Positions 40,253 through 49,444 of a DNA stretch of 64,000 nt are shown here, piece after piece. Both the position numbers and the translations under genes were made by a program. Under the pieces are notes generated by a model. That model saw nothing but the letters and a program-made list of their open reading frames with translations, did not search any database and had not been told where the DNA came from. Numbering within the stretch: position 1 is the stretch's first letter; the number at the start of each line of letters is the position of its first letter. Origin of the DNA: Myxococcales bacterium. GTDB lineage: Bacteria; Myxococcota_A; Polyangia; Polyangiales; Polyangiaceae. Location of the stretch: positions 1-64,000 of the forward strand of contig JADJKB010000010.1 of assembly GCA_016706225.1 (NCBI GenBank), given 5' to 3'.

Positions 40253-42718
40253 GTGAAGAGCACTGCGTCCACCGCCACCGATTCAGGTCTGTCGCGCGCG
40301 AGCGTGCCGCCCGTCGTGACACCGTTCTGGGTGCCGGTCCTGCTCTTCGTGGTCTCGGGCGCCACCGGGCTGATCGATCAGCTGTGTTTCTCCAAGTACC
40401 TGACGTACATCGTTGGCTCGACGGCGCACGCTGTGAGCGCGGTGCTCGCGGCTTTCATGGCCGGATTGGCGATCGGCGCGCACTTCGGCGGCAAGCTGTC
40501 GACGCGCATCAAGAATCCGTTGATCGCCTACGGCGTGCTGGAGCTGGCGGTCGCCCTTTCCGTGGCCATCGCGCCGTTTGCGTTCCACTCTCTCACCCCG
40601 CTCTACGTGAAGGTGGCTCAGGCAGCCCCCGGCTCGTTGGTCGTGCTGAGTGGTGCACGCTGGTGCCTGGCCATGCTCGTGGTGATCGTTCCCACGACTG
40701 CCATGGGCGCGACCCTGCCATTCCTCGCCCGGGCCCTCGGGGAGGGCGCGGCGCAATCCCACGCTGAAGCCAGCGAGCGTGCGCGCCGCCTCGGTTTTCT
40801 GTACGCGGCGAACACTCTGGGTGGAGCACTGGGCGCGGTCCTGGCGGCGTACTTCGTGCTCCCGGCGCTGGGCCTCACCCGCACCGTCGGCGTGGCCGCG
40901 GCCCTCAGTGCCGGCATCGGCGTACTTGCCATTCTGCTGGGCAGGCGCTCGAGCTCGCTGGCCCCGCTGCGCTCGGACGCGGCATCCGCGCCGGAGTCCG
41001 AAACGGGCGAAAACGCCTTAGCAGAGGCCGATCCGAGCTCCCGCGAGCTGGGGCTGCTCACCCTGCTGGCCTTCGCTTCGGGTTACCTCGTGTTCTCCGC
41101 CGAGGTCGTGTTCACTCATCTGTTGGCGCTCGTCATCGGCAACAGCGCTTACGCGTTCGGGCTCATCCTTGCCGTGTTCCTGAGCTGCCTGTTCGTTGGC
41201 GCTTCCCGCGCCCCGGCGCTGCTCAAGCGCCGCGGTGCTCTCGCCCTGCCCGCGAGCCTGGTCCTCACCGGAGTGCTGCTGGCGGCAACGCTGCCACTCT
41301 GGGATAGGCTGCCGCTGATCTTCAAGGGGACTGGCGAACACATCTCGTCTTTCGAGGGTCGCGAGGCCATGCGCGCGCTGGTCGCCTTCGCAGTGCTGTG
41401 CCTGCCCACTGTGCTGATGGGGCTCACCTTCCCGCTCTTGCTGGCGCGGGTGGCGCGCTTCGCAGCAGTGGGTCGCCTCGTGGGTCGGCTCACCGCCATC
41501 AACACCATGGGTGCCGTCACCGGCTCACTCGTCACCGGTTATCTGGTGTTGCCCGCGCTCGGCTCACAGCGGGTGCTGATCGCGAGCGCGCTCGTCTTTG
41601 CCGCCCTCGGCGTGGCGACGGCGCTGGCGACCTCGCCCGCGGTGAAGAGCTTCGCGATCGCCGGCGCGGCCGTGGCTGCGGCCTTTGGTCTGCTCGCGCC
41701 GCGCTGGGATCTGGGCCGTCTGACGAGCGGTTCGAACGTGTACTTCGACTCCGATGAAGTGCCCGACGAGCTGTTGATGATGGAGGAGGACGTGCACGGC
41801 GGAGTGACGACGGTCGCCCGGCGCGGCGACGTGCTCACGCTCTACACCAACGGCAAGTTTCAGGGCAACAACGGCTGGGAGCTGCACGCGCAGCGATTCT
41901 TCGCGCACTACCCGTCGCTGTTCGTGACGGCACAACGCCAGGCGCTGGTCATCGGGCTGGGCACCGGCACGACGCTCGGCACGATTGCCGCCTATCCCTG
42001 GCAGCACATCGACATGGTCGAGATCTCGCCGGCCATCAGCGTGGCCGCCAAGAAGTACTTCGGCAGCATCAACTACAACTCGCTCGACGACCCGCGCGTC
42101 GCTCTGCACCTGGCGGACGGTCGCAACTTCTTGCTGCTCGCGACCCAACGCTACAGCTTGATCAGCATGGAGCTGTCGAGTGTGTGGTTTGCCGGCGCGT
42201 CGAACCTCTACAGTCGTGAGTTCTATCAGCTCGTGCACTCGAGGCTCGAGCCCGGCGGAGTGTTTCAACAGTGGGTCCAGCTCCACCACATGAGCCAGCG
42301 AGATTTCGCGACCATCCTGCACACGCTGGCGGACGAGTTCGAGCACGTCACGCTGTTCTACGGCGGCGGCCAGGGCATCCTGGTCGCCTCCGAGCGTCCT
42401 CTCGTGGCATCGCGGGCGCACCTGACTGCTCTCGCCGCCGACCCGCGGATCCACGCGACCATTCCCAACAATCGCGACCTGGCGACCCTGCTCGACGACG
42501 TGCTGGTCACCGACCGCGGGCTGCGTCGATTCATCGACGACACGGCCCGCGCGAGCGGGGTGCCCCTCGAGAAGATGATCTCTTCCGACGACAGCCTGTA
42601 CCTCGAGTACGCAACCCCTCGCGGTAACGTGCTGCCGTGGTCGAGCCGCGAGGAGCTCGTTGCAACCCTCCGGCGCTATCGAGATCCAGCAGAGGTCGCG
42701 GCCATGCTCGTGCCGTGA
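40253..42718 (+). CDS. Polytopic membrane protein fused to a spermidine-synthase-like domain
   Basis: An 821-residue protein starting at GTG 40253. Residues about 25-480 carry some twelve to fourteen membrane helices (VPVLLFVVSGATGLIDQLCFSKYLTYIVGS is the conserved first one of this family). The C-terminal third is a Rossmann methyltransferase-like domain: ALVIGLGTGTTLGTIAAYPW (SAM-binding loop), VDMVEISPAISVAAKKYFG, DDPRVALHLADGRNFLL, and the SpeE-type YSLISMELSSVWFAGASNLYSREFY. The family is annotated as fused-membrane spermidine synthases; the aminopropyl acceptor is unknown and a true polyamine role is unproven. Confidence 0.8.
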   Translation: MKSTASTATDSGLSRASVPPVVTPFWVPVLLFVVSGATGLIDQLCFSKYLTYIVGSTAHAVSAVLAAFMAGLAIGAHFGGKLSTRIKNPLIAYGVLELAVALSVAIAPFAFHSLTPLYVKVAQAAPGSLVVLSGARWCLAMLVVIVPTTAMGATLPFLARALGEGAAQSHAEASERARRLGFLYAANTLGGALGAVLAAYFVLPALGLTRTVGVAAALSAGIGVLAILLGRRSSSLAPLRSDAASAPESETGENALAEADPSSRELGLLTLLAFASGYLVFSAEVVFTHLLALVIGNSAYAFGLILAVFLSCLFVGASRAPALLKRRGALALPASLVLTGVLLAATLPLWDRLPLIFKGTGEHISSFEGREAMRALVAFAVLCLPTVLMGLTFPLLLARVARFAAVGRLVGRLTAINTMGAVTGSLVTGYLVLPALGSQRVLIASALVFAALGVATALATSPAVKSFAIAGAAVAAAFGLLAPRWDLGRLTSGSNVYFDSDEVPDELLMMEEDVHGGVTTVARRGDVLTLYTNGKFQGNNGWELHAQRFFAHYPSLFVTAQRQALVIGLGTGTTLGTIAAYPWQHIDMVEISPAISVAAKKYFGSINYNSLDDPRVALHLADGRNFLLLATQRYSLISMELSSVWFAGASNLYSREFYQLVHSRLEPGGVFQQWVQLHHMSQRDFATILHTLADEFEHVTLFYGGGQGILVASERPLVASRAHLTALAADPRIHATIPNNRDLATLLDDVLVTDRGLRRFIDDTARASGVPLEKMISSDDSLYLEYATPRGNVLPWSSREELVATLRRYRDPAEVAAMLVP

Positions 42719-42757
42719 CGGGCTGAACGCGGCGGATCCGTGCTAGCCTCTCGGATC

Positions 42758-44002
42758 ATGGCGACGCGGTTCCGAGGCGGAGCGCTCGCAGCGACAACGC
42801 TGCTGCTCGCCGGTTGTTCGGTGCTCGCACCCAGCGACGACGAGTTCCTCGGCGGGTCCGGCAGCGACGCGGGCGCGTCCGGGGGCGCCAGCGGCAGTGG
42901 TGGTGCTTCGACGGGCGGTAGCGCAGGAACCGGCGCTTCGACGAGCGGTGGTGGCAGTCCAACCGGCGGCGGCGGCAGTCCAACCGGCGGCGGCGGCAGT
43001 CCAACCGGCGGCGGCGGCAGTCCGACCGGTGGCGGCGGCAGTCCAACCGGTGGCGGCGGCAGTCCAACCGGTGGTGGCGGCAGTCCAACCGGTGGCGGCG
43101 GCAGTCCAACCGGTGGTGGCGGCAGTCCAACCGGTGGCGGCGGCAGTCCAACCGGTGGTGGGGGAACCGGCGGCACGACCTGCACGCCAGTCCAAGCGAC
43201 CGCCGTACCGCTCGACCGCGCGATGTATGTGATGCTGGACCGCTCCGCGAGCATGAGCGGCGCGAACTGGAGCGGGGCCAGCAGCGCTGTCCACAACTTC
43301 ACGCTGGCTTCCAAGTCCGCGAACGTCCAGTTTGGGCTGCAGTTCTTCCCGACGGAACCTGGCGGAACCTGCGCGGGTGGTGGATACGGCACTCCCGCGG
43401 TGGGATTTGGTGTGCTGCCAGGGTTGAGCGCTGCGGTCACGAATGCGTTGAACTCCACGACCCCCACCGGCACCACCGCGCTCGAGGGCGCGTTCAACGG
43501 TGGCACCAGCGCAGGCAAAGGCTACCTGACAGGCAAGCCGGCGACCCAGTTCGACTTGGTGTTCATCACCGATGTGACCGCAACGACGACCGGCGGCGGT
43601 TGCAGCTCATCGGACACGTTGCTCCAAGGGATCTTGAGCTCCGCCTGGCCCGCCGTCGCGACCCATTTCATCGGGCTGCCCGGCTCCACGAAGGCCTACC
43701 TCGACGCGTTCGCGGACGCCGGCGGCACACAGTCGGCAACGTCGGTGACCACCGCGAGCTCGATTGCGGCCGCACTCCTCGAGGCCGCGACTTCGTGCCG
43801 GTTCACCCCCCCAGCGTCCGGCGGCGCGTACACGCTCTCGGGAGGCGCCCTCCCGTTCACCAAGGTGTCGAGCCCCTCGGCGTGCCAGCCGCAGGGCTGG
43901 TTCGAGTACGGGGGCAACGCGGTCCTCTGCCCCGCGCTGTGCCAACAAGTCGCTCAGAACGGACTCTTCACTCCGATCACGACCAAGACCGTGTGCCCGT
44001 GA
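42758..44002 (+). CDS. vWA-like lipoprotein with (SPTGGGG)10 repeat
   Basis: A 414-residue lipoprotein from ATG 42758 (lipobox LLLAGCS). A Gly/Ser stalk contains ten SPTGGGG units. Then a von Willebrand A-like domain: VPLDRAMYVMLDRSASMSGANW with the MIDAS DxSxS, GLQFFPTEPGGTC, TPTGTTALEGAFNGG (MIDAS Thr), LVFITDVTATT. The C-terminus is Cys-containing (SPSACQPQGWFEYGGNAVLCPALCQQV). Such proteins bind a partner through the metal site at the cell surface. The antisense strand also has long open frames because of the repeat. Confidence 0.85.
   Translation: MATRFRGGALAATTLLLAGCSVLAPSDDEFLGGSGSDAGASGGASGSGGASTGGSAGTGASTSGGGSPTGGGGSPTGGGGSPTGGGGSPTGGGGSPTGGGGSPTGGGGSPTGGGGSPTGGGGSPTGGGGSPTGGGGTGGTTCTPVQATAVPLDRAMYVMLDRSASMSGANWSGASSAVHNFTLASKSANVQFGLQFFPTEPGGTCAGGGYGTPAVGFGVLPGLSAAVTNALNSTTPTGTTALEGAFNGGTSAGKGYLTGKPATQFDLVFITDVTATTTGGGCSSSDTLLQGILSSAWPAVATHFIGLPGSTKAYLDAFADAGGTQSATSVTTASSIAAALLEAATSCRFTPPASGGAYTLSGGALPFTKVSSPSACQPQGWFEYGGNAVLCPALCQQVAQNGLFTPITTKTVCP
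42956..43165 (+). repeat. Ten-copy 21-bp coding minisatellite
   Basis: Ten units of AGTCCNACC plus four Gly codons. Gly codon variants show structure: units 1-3 use GGC four times, unit 4 begins a GGT-led type, and units 5-10 alternate GGTGGC and GGTGGT types, so pairs of units (42 bp) were duplicated later. Confidence 0.9.
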
Positions 44003-44006
44003 GCGC

Positions 44007-44858
44007 TCAGAAGCTCGCGCCGACCGAGGCTCCCATGCCCCGTCGCTGGGGCAACGTGCGCACCCAGATCGCTTGTTCCTGGCCCTTCTTTTTGCCCTGA
44101 ACGTACAGGTACGCGCCGACGCCGCCGGCGACCAGCGCGACCCCGAGCGAGACGTCCGCAAACAAATAGCTCTGTCGCATCGAGTCGACGTCACCCTTCG
44201 AACAATCCGGCTTGCACGCATCCAGATCGCTCTGTTTGCCCTTGCCGGAGAGTCCAAAACCCACGAAGCCGATCAGGCCCACGACCGCGACCCCACCCAG
44301 GACCCAGACCGCGGGCTTCACCGCGTTCTTGTTCGTCGGCGCCGCCTCGGGTTCGGATTGGGCCGATGTGTCGAGCCCCGCCTTGGCGGGCACGTCGAGG
44401 ACAACCTCGGTGTCGCGCTGCCCTTCCTTGAGTTCGATTCGCCGCTCGACGTTGCGACCATCGGACAGCTCGGCCTTGAACACGTGTGTCCCGGGCTCGA
44501 GCTCGACGGCACCCGCGGCGAGCTCGAACGCCGCCCCATCCAACGTCACGCTGCCACCGCTCGCAGCCTTGCCGGCGTCGAGCACGCTCACCTTCACCGA
44601 GGCAAACGCCGCGGCGATCTTGGGGAGCTGCGCCTCGCACTCGACGCGCACGAGCTTCGGGCAAGCGGCGTTGGCGCAGGTCTCGAAGTCTGCCTTCGCC
44701 GATTTGAGCTTGCCGTCCTTCTGCGACGCCTGCGCGTGTTCGTAAGAGTCGAGGCACTCGGTCTTGGTCGGGGCCTTGCCCTCGGCGCGCGCCGGCTGCG
44801 CGAGGGTCGAGCCAGCAGCCAAGAGCAGAAAACAGAGGACGGTGTGAAGGGACTTCAT
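44007..44858 (-). CDS. PEGA-domain-like exported protein with C-terminal membrane segments
   Basis: A 283-residue protein from ATG 44858, which shares its A with the kinase stop (TAATG). Signal peptide (TVLCFLLLAAGSTLAQPARA), a Cys-containing helical N-domain (TKTECLDSYEHAQASQKDGKLKSAK), then a PEGA-like beta-domain (ASVKVSVLDAGKAASGGSVTLDGAAF, LEPGTHVFKAELSDG). After a linker there are two hydrophobic segments (WVLGGVAVVGLIGFVGFGL; ADVSLGVALVAGGVGAYLYV). Kinase plus exported PEGA-like protein pairs are frequent in myxobacteria. It may be a sensor or substrate of the kinase; this is inference. Confidence 0.75.
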   Translation of the reverse strand: MKSLHTVLCFLLLAAGSTLAQPARAEGKAPTKTECLDSYEHAQASQKDGKLKSAKADFETCANAACPKLVRVECEAQLPKIAAAFASVKVSVLDAGKAASGGSVTLDGAAFELAAGAVELEPGTHVFKAELSDGRNVERRIELKEGQRDTEVVLDVPAKAGLDTSAQSEPEAAPTNKNAVKPAVWVLGGVAVVGLIGFVGFGLSGKGKQSDLDACKPDCSKGDVDSMRQSYLFADVSLGVALVAGGVGAYLYVQGKKKGQEQAIWVRTLPQRRGMGASVGASF

Positions 44859-46723
44859 TAGATGCAATGCCGCTTGAACTTCTTGATGCCGTTCTCGATC
44901 ACCCACGGCGGATTGCAGTCGTTCGCCGGTGCCGCGGGCAGTTTGGGGACGGGGTTGACGCTGGGTTTCGTGGGTTTGGGAGCGACCGGCTCCTTCTCCG
45001 CCACCGGTTCGGGCTTCTTCGGTTTCTCCGGCTCGGCTGAGGGCTCGGCCACAGGCGGTGGTGCGGGCGCGCTCTCAGCCGGCGCGGGCGTCGCCGCAGG
45101 CGGCGTGGGCGGCGCTGTGGCTTTGGGCCCGACCGCGGGTGTGGCGGCGTTCGCGGGGCTCAGGCCCTGCACGTCAGGCGCCTCGTCGCGCCCGCTGCGC
45201 ACCCGCAGAAACACCAGCAGCACGACCAGAAACAAGAACAGCGATGCTGCGATCGAGGCCAGCGCGACCTTGACCTGTCGCATCTGTGGCGCAGGCAAGA
45301 GGGAACGCTGTGCCTCTGTGTCCCAGGCGGCGGTCGAGACCTCTGAGATCTGAGAGCTCGGCTCGACCGGAGGGCCCCCCGGCATGCCCGGAGCAACGGG
45401 CGCGAACCCAGGCGCCGGCGTATGGCTCGGCGGCCCTTGAAGCGGGCTCTGATAGGGCGACGACGGTGTGACCGGCGGCTCTGCCGTGAATGGCGATGAC
45501 GACACCTGGGCCGGCTGCGCGAACGGTGTCGGAAGAAACGTCGGCGCCGGTGGCACGTCGACGACCGGGTGCGCCGGCGCGCTCTGGAGCACGTCGGCCT
45601 GAGAGGCCTGCGGGACGCGGGCGCGGGCGGCTGCCGAGTCCGCAGCGTGCTGCACATCCGCTGCAATCGACACGGCGATGCTCGAATCGCTGAGCGTCGG
45701 GGCCGCGGCACCGGACTCGCTGCCGAGCTCGATGAGTCGGGCGGCACGGGTTCTGAGGACTTCCCCGACCAGGGACTCCACCCACTCGCCAACCACCCGA
45801 GGAACCGCAGGCGGCAGGGCATTTTCCAGGTCGATCGCCAGCTCGCGAGCACTCTGGTAGCGGGCTTCCGGCGCGCGTTCGAGCGCCTTCATCACCACCG
45901 CGTCCACTGCGGCGGAGAGCTCTGGCACGATGGAGGACGGCAGCGCGATCGGGTGGTCGAGCACCATCGACATCACCCGCATCGGTTCCTCGGCGTGGAA
46001 CAACGCACGACTCGTCAACGCCTCCCAGAGCACGATGCCGGCGGCGAAGATGTCCACCCGATGGTCGAACTGATCCGCTCTGATCTGCTCCGGCGCCATG
46101 TAGCGGAACTTGCCCTTGATCCGCCCCGCCTCGGTCTCCATGATCCGGCGGGACGCCTTGGCAACGCCGAAGTCCACGACTCGCGCCACGCCGTCGACCC
46201 CGACCAGCACGTTCTGCGGCGAGATGTCCCGATGCACGATGTTCAGGGCGGCGCCGCGGTCATCGCGCGCGACGTGGGCGGCGTGCAGCCCATACAGCAC
46301 GTTGCTCACGATGGCGCTCACCACCGCTGGCGGGATGCGCTCACGCTGGGACTTGACCTGCCGGACGAGGTGGGAGAGCGAGTCGCCCTCGACGTATTCC
46401 ATGACCAGGAACAGGTCGCCCTCGACCGCCACGACATCGAGCGTCGACACGACGTTCGGATGCTGGATCCCCGCCGCGAGCCGGGCCTCGTCGATGAACA
46501 TCGCGACGAATTCCGGGTCCTTGGCAAAGTGCGGGTGCAGCCGCTTGATGGCCACGGTCCGGGCAAAGCCCACTTGCCCGAGCATGCGCCCGAGGTGGAT
46601 CGTCGCCATGCCCCCCGACGCAATCTCGTCGTAGAGCACGTAACGGCCGACCACCCGTCCCGGTTCAGGGGCGCTACTCAAGACAAGGCATGGTACCGCT
46701 TCGGGGTGGCGAACCCAAGTCAC
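44858..46723 (-). CDS. Ser/Thr protein kinase with membrane anchor and Pro-rich tail
   Basis: A 621-residue Hanks-type kinase. Kinase domain about 28-300: Gly loop EIASGGMATIHLG, VAIK lysine, IVHRDISPQNVLV, VDFGVAKA, and APEQ in YMAPEQIR. A long Pro/Ser-rich region follows, one membrane helix (LASIAASLFLFLVVLLVFL) and an exported Pro/Ala/Lys tail ending CNPPWVIENGIKKFKRHC. HRD and DFG are intact, so it should be active. Its stop overlaps the PEGA-like gene start by one base. The upstream lipoprotein is divergent. Confidence 0.9.
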   Translation of the reverse strand: MTWVRHPEAVPCLVLSSAPEPGRVVGRYVLYDEIASGGMATIHLGRMLGQVGFARTVAIKRLHPHFAKDPEFVAMFIDEARLAAGIQHPNVVSTLDVVAVEGDLFLVMEYVEGDSLSHLVRQVKSQRERIPPAVVSAIVSNVLYGLHAAHVARDDRGAALNIVHRDISPQNVLVGVDGVARVVDFGVAKASRRIMETEAGRIKGKFRYMAPEQIRADQFDHRVDIFAAGIVLWEALTSRALFHAEEPMRVMSMVLDHPIALPSSIVPELSAAVDAVVMKALERAPEARYQSARELAIDLENALPPAVPRVVGEWVESLVGEVLRTRAARLIELGSESGAAAPTLSDSSIAVSIAADVQHAADSAAARARVPQASQADVLQSAPAHPVVDVPPAPTFLPTPFAQPAQVSSSPFTAEPPVTPSSPYQSPLQGPPSHTPAPGFAPVAPGMPGGPPVEPSSQISEVSTAAWDTEAQRSLLPAPQMRQVKVALASIAASLFLFLVVLLVFLRVRSGRDEAPDVQGLSPANAATPAVGPKATAPPTPPAATPAPAESAPAPPPVAEPSAEPEKPKKPEPVAEKEPVAPKPTKPSVNPVPKLPAAPANDCNPPWVIENGIKKFKRHCI

Positions 46724-46764
46724 AGCCTGACAATCACGAAGGGGCGTGATAACCCGGTGGGCGA

Positions 46765-47445
46765 ATGCGACGGCTGTGGGCAGCGCTCTTGATCCCGGTC
46801 TTCGGCTGCGCGTCCACGGTCAGCCGGCTGCCCGGAGAGCTATCCACGCCGAGCGGAAGTGCCCGTAACCCGTGTGAATCCAGCCACTGGCTCGTGCTCG
46901 CCCCGACCCAGAGCCAGGAGGTCACCGAGAGCGGCCGGAGCAGCAAGCCCCGCACGGACGGGTTCGGTGCGTACGAGGTAGGCGCAGCCCATCCGGAGAA
47001 GATCCCAGGCCTCGCGGAGCGCCTCGGAAGCTCCCCGATCATCGATCGTCATCGGGCTGGGGTCGAACGTCACGACCAGAAGCAGCTCCTGGCTGGGGGT
47101 CTTGGTGCCGCCGGTCTGATCGCACTCGGCATCGGGTCGTACCTGTTCGCGACCTCGTTCGACACCCAGAAGAAGACGGCCTCGGATGGCACGGTCGGCG
47201 AGGAGCAGAAGATCAACGGCGGGCGCATCGCGGGCGGCAGCCTGCTCATTGCTGCCGGGTTTGGCCTTGGCATCGCCGGCATCGTCGTCAGCCCGAACGC
47301 GGGCGAGCGCGCCCGCGCGGATCAGAAACGTTACGTCTTCACGCCCCCCGAAGACGAACCCGAGGTCATCAAGGGCATGATCGACGACCACAACCGCGGG
47401 GTGCGCGACCGCTGTGCGGCGCACCCCACTGCCGCCGGCGAGTGA
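46765..47445 (+). CDS. Lipoprotein with paired membrane-like segments
   Basis: A 226-residue lipoprotein (MRRLWAALLIPVFGCAS). A middle region (LVLAPTQSQEVTESG) is followed by Gly-rich hydrophobic stretches (LLAGGLGAAGLIALGIGSYLF; ISGGSLLIAAGFGLGIAGIVV-like). It is divergent from the kinase (42 bases between starts), suggesting shared control. No known family; layout is similar to the PEGA-like protein downstream of the kinase. Confidence 0.6.
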   Translation: MRRLWAALLIPVFGCASTVSRLPGELSTPSGSARNPCESSHWLVLAPTQSQEVTESGRSSKPRTDGFGAYEVGAAHPEKIPGLAERLGSSPIIDRHRAGVERHDQKQLLAGGLGAAGLIALGIGSYLFATSFDTQKKTASDGTVGEEQKINGGRIAGGSLLIAAGFGLGIAGIVVSPNAGERARADQKRYVFTPPEDEPEVIKGMIDDHNRGVRDRCAAHPTAAGE

Positions 47446-48453
47446 TCAGACGGCGACCGCCAGCTGACCCGTGACGGCGGTGTCCGCTGGAGCTTGCCCC
47501 GCACCCGGCGCGTCGCGGGTGGCGGCCGTGCCCACGCCCAGCGTCGCCCGCTCCAGGATGGCCTCGCACAGGTCGGCGAAGGAGTATCCCGCCTCGGCGG
47601 CAATTTTTGGCAACAGGCTGGTGGGCGTCATGCCCGGCAGCGTGTTCACCTCGAGCACGTATTCGTTCTGACCTTCGGTCACGAGCAGGTCGACCCGCAC
47701 GGCGCCCGAAGTATCCAGCGCCTGCGCCGCGCGCTCCGCGAGATTCAGCACCCCGCGATAGCGTGTGGGAGGGATGCGCGCGGGCATGAAGTACTCCGTC
47801 ATGCCGGGGGTGTACTTCGCGTGATGGTCGTACATGCCGCTCTTGGGCGCGATCTCGATGGCTCCGAGCACACGGCCGTTGAGCAGTCCCACGGACACCT
47901 CGCGCCCGGCGATGTAACGCTCGACCAGGACCCCCGCGTCGTAACGGCGTGCGTCCTCGATGGCTCGGGCCAGCTGCGATACGTCGCTTGCCTTCGTGAT
48001 GCCGAAGCTCGAGCCCTCGCGCCGCGGCTTGACCACCACCGGGAAACCAAAAGAACCGTGGAGCTCCTCGACGTCGGCGAGATTCTCCGCGTCGAACACG
48101 TAGTACGGCGGGGTCGGCACGTTGTGCAGTCGGAACAGCTCCTTGCTCTTCTGTTTGTCCATCGCCAGCGCACTCGCCAGCACGCCGGACCCCGTGTACG
48201 GGATACCCAGGACCTCGAGCAGGCCCTGGATGCAGCCGTCCTCACCGAGGCGCCCATGCAGGGCCAAAAACACCAGGTCGGGCTTGGCGCGGCGGATGGC
48301 ATCGACGGTGTCGATCCCCTCGCCCAACTCCACACTGATTACCGTTCTGCCGTCTGCTTCCAGTGCTCGAGCAACCGCTGCGCCCGTGCGCAGGGAGACC
48401 TCTCGCTCGGCAGACGTTCCGCCCATGACGACCCCAATCCGCCGCATATGCAT
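47446..48453 (-). CDS. ddl: D-alanine--D-alanine ligase
   Basis: A 335-residue ATP-grasp ligase making D-Ala-D-Ala for peptidoglycan. MRRIGVVMGGTSAEREVSLRTG is the conserved start, then ALHGRLGEDGCIQGLLEVLGIPYTGSGVLASALAMDK, PVVVKPRREGSSFG (ATP site), YDHHAKYTPGMTEY, and AVRVDLLV..EVNTLPGMTPTSLLPK (metal-binding Asp, Glu, Asn). ATG 48453 is preferred to the longer start at 48492; another ATG lies two codons on. It converges on the lipoprotein with no gap and lies downstream of the phosphatase. Confidence 0.92.
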   Translation of the reverse strand: MHMRRIGVVMGGTSAEREVSLRTGAAVARALEADGRTVISVELGEGIDTVDAIRRAKPDLVFLALHGRLGEDGCIQGLLEVLGIPYTGSGVLASALAMDKQKSKELFRLHNVPTPPYYVFDAENLADVEELHGSFGFPVVVKPRREGSSFGITKASDVSQLARAIEDARRYDAGVLVERYIAGREVSVGLLNGRVLGAIEIAPKSGMYDHHAKYTPGMTEYFMPARIPPTRYRGVLNLAERAAQALDTSGAVRVDLLVTEGQNEYVLEVNTLPGMTPTSLLPKIAAEAGYSFADLCEAILERATLGVGTAATRDAPGAGQAPADTAVTGQLAVAV

Positions 48454-48541
48454 GGCTACTCCTGCCACTGTCGCTATCGGAGGTCGGGGCATCCGGCCAA
48501 ATTAACGCGGCCGTTTGCGGTTTGCTTCCGCCGGCTCGAGG

Positions 48542-49312
48542 TCAGCAAACTTCGACGAGCACGGCGGTGATGTTGTCGCGACCCCCGCGAGCGTTCGCCA
48601 TCTCGATGAAGCGTTTCACACACGCTTCACCGCCAAGCGCCGCAACCTCGGGGATTTCGTTGGTGCGCAGGTACCCGTGCAGACCATCACTGCAGAGCAG
48701 GAATTGGTCACCCAGCTCCAGCTCTACGCAGTGTGTGTCGACCTGCACGTAGTCCCGATTGCCCACCGCCCGGGTGATCACGTTGCGATGACGGCTGTGT
48801 TTGGCCTCTTCGGCGGTGATCAACCCTTGCTTGAGCTGCCACGCGATAAGTGTGTGATCTTCCGTGAGTTGCGCTGCCTCGCCGCCACGCACGCGATAGA
48901 TCCGGCTGTCCCCGACCTGAGCCAGCACGCCGAAGTCTCCGATCGCCATCATCGTGCTCAGCGTGGTGCCCATGCCGGCCTTGTTGGTGTCGAGCTCCGC
49001 CATCGCAAACACCATGTAGGTCGCCGCCTGGACTGCGCCCTCCAGCAGTCGCGCCGCAGCGCGCGCTTTCTCCTCACTGAAATCGCCGCCGAGGTCGAGC
49101 GTGCGTTTGCCGCGCTTCACCATGCCGAACACGGTGTCCACGGCCTCCTGGCTCGCGACCTCGCCCGCCGCGTGGCCGCCCATGCCGTCCGCCACGACCC
49201 ACAGGCCAAGCTCGTCGTCACACAGATAGGCGTCCTCGTTCACCTGTCGGCGACGCCCGAGATCGGTCGCTCCGTACGAGGTGACTTTCAGCTGGTCCGC
49301 GGCGCCCATCAC
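48542..49312 (-). CDS. PP2C-family protein phosphatase
   Basis: A 256-residue Ser/Thr phosphatase that opposes Hanks-type kinases. GATDLGRRRQVNEDAYL, VVADGMGGHAAGEVASQEAV (metal Asp), GMGTTLSTMM, LAQVGDSRIYRVRGG, QLTEDHT, NVITRAVG, LLCSDGLHGYL and GGRDNITAVLVEV are all present, so the metal centre is complete. It has no membrane segment. Kinase genes at 13306 and 44858 could provide substrates, but nothing ties them directly. Confidence 0.92.
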   Translation of the reverse strand: MMGAADQLKVTSYGATDLGRRRQVNEDAYLCDDELGLWVVADGMGGHAAGEVASQEAVDTVFGMVKRGKRTLDLGGDFSEEKARAAARLLEGAVQAATYMVFAMAELDTNKAGMGTTLSTMMAIGDFGVLAQVGDSRIYRVRGGEAAQLTEDHTLIAWQLKQGLITAEEAKHSRHRNVITRAVGNRDYVQVDTHCVELELGDQFLLCSDGLHGYLRTNEIPEVAALGGEACVKRFIEMANARGGRDNITAVLVEVC

Positions 49313-49444
49313 TGCTTCTCGACGTTTAGCGGAACCCGCGCCGCGACGAAAGCACGAGCAATGCGCTCGGGGCGCCGAGCGTCGGCAATTTCCCCCGACG
49401 GCCGCCCCTTGCGGCCTGCTCTGCCGTTAAATAAGCTGCGCCCA

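Noticed and set aside
42956..43165. CRISPR-like repeats
   Set aside because: The repeats are contiguous 21-bp coding units without unique spacers, and no cas gene is nearby.
42676..43518. Minus-strand Pro-rich (VGLPPPP) protein
   Set aside because: It is the reverse reading of the SPTGGGG minisatellite; the plus strand has signal peptide, lipobox and vWA motifs.
48515..49444. Upstream extension of the FIST protein frame
   Set aside because: It is antisense to the PP2C gene and carries no domain; the family starts at ATG 49445.
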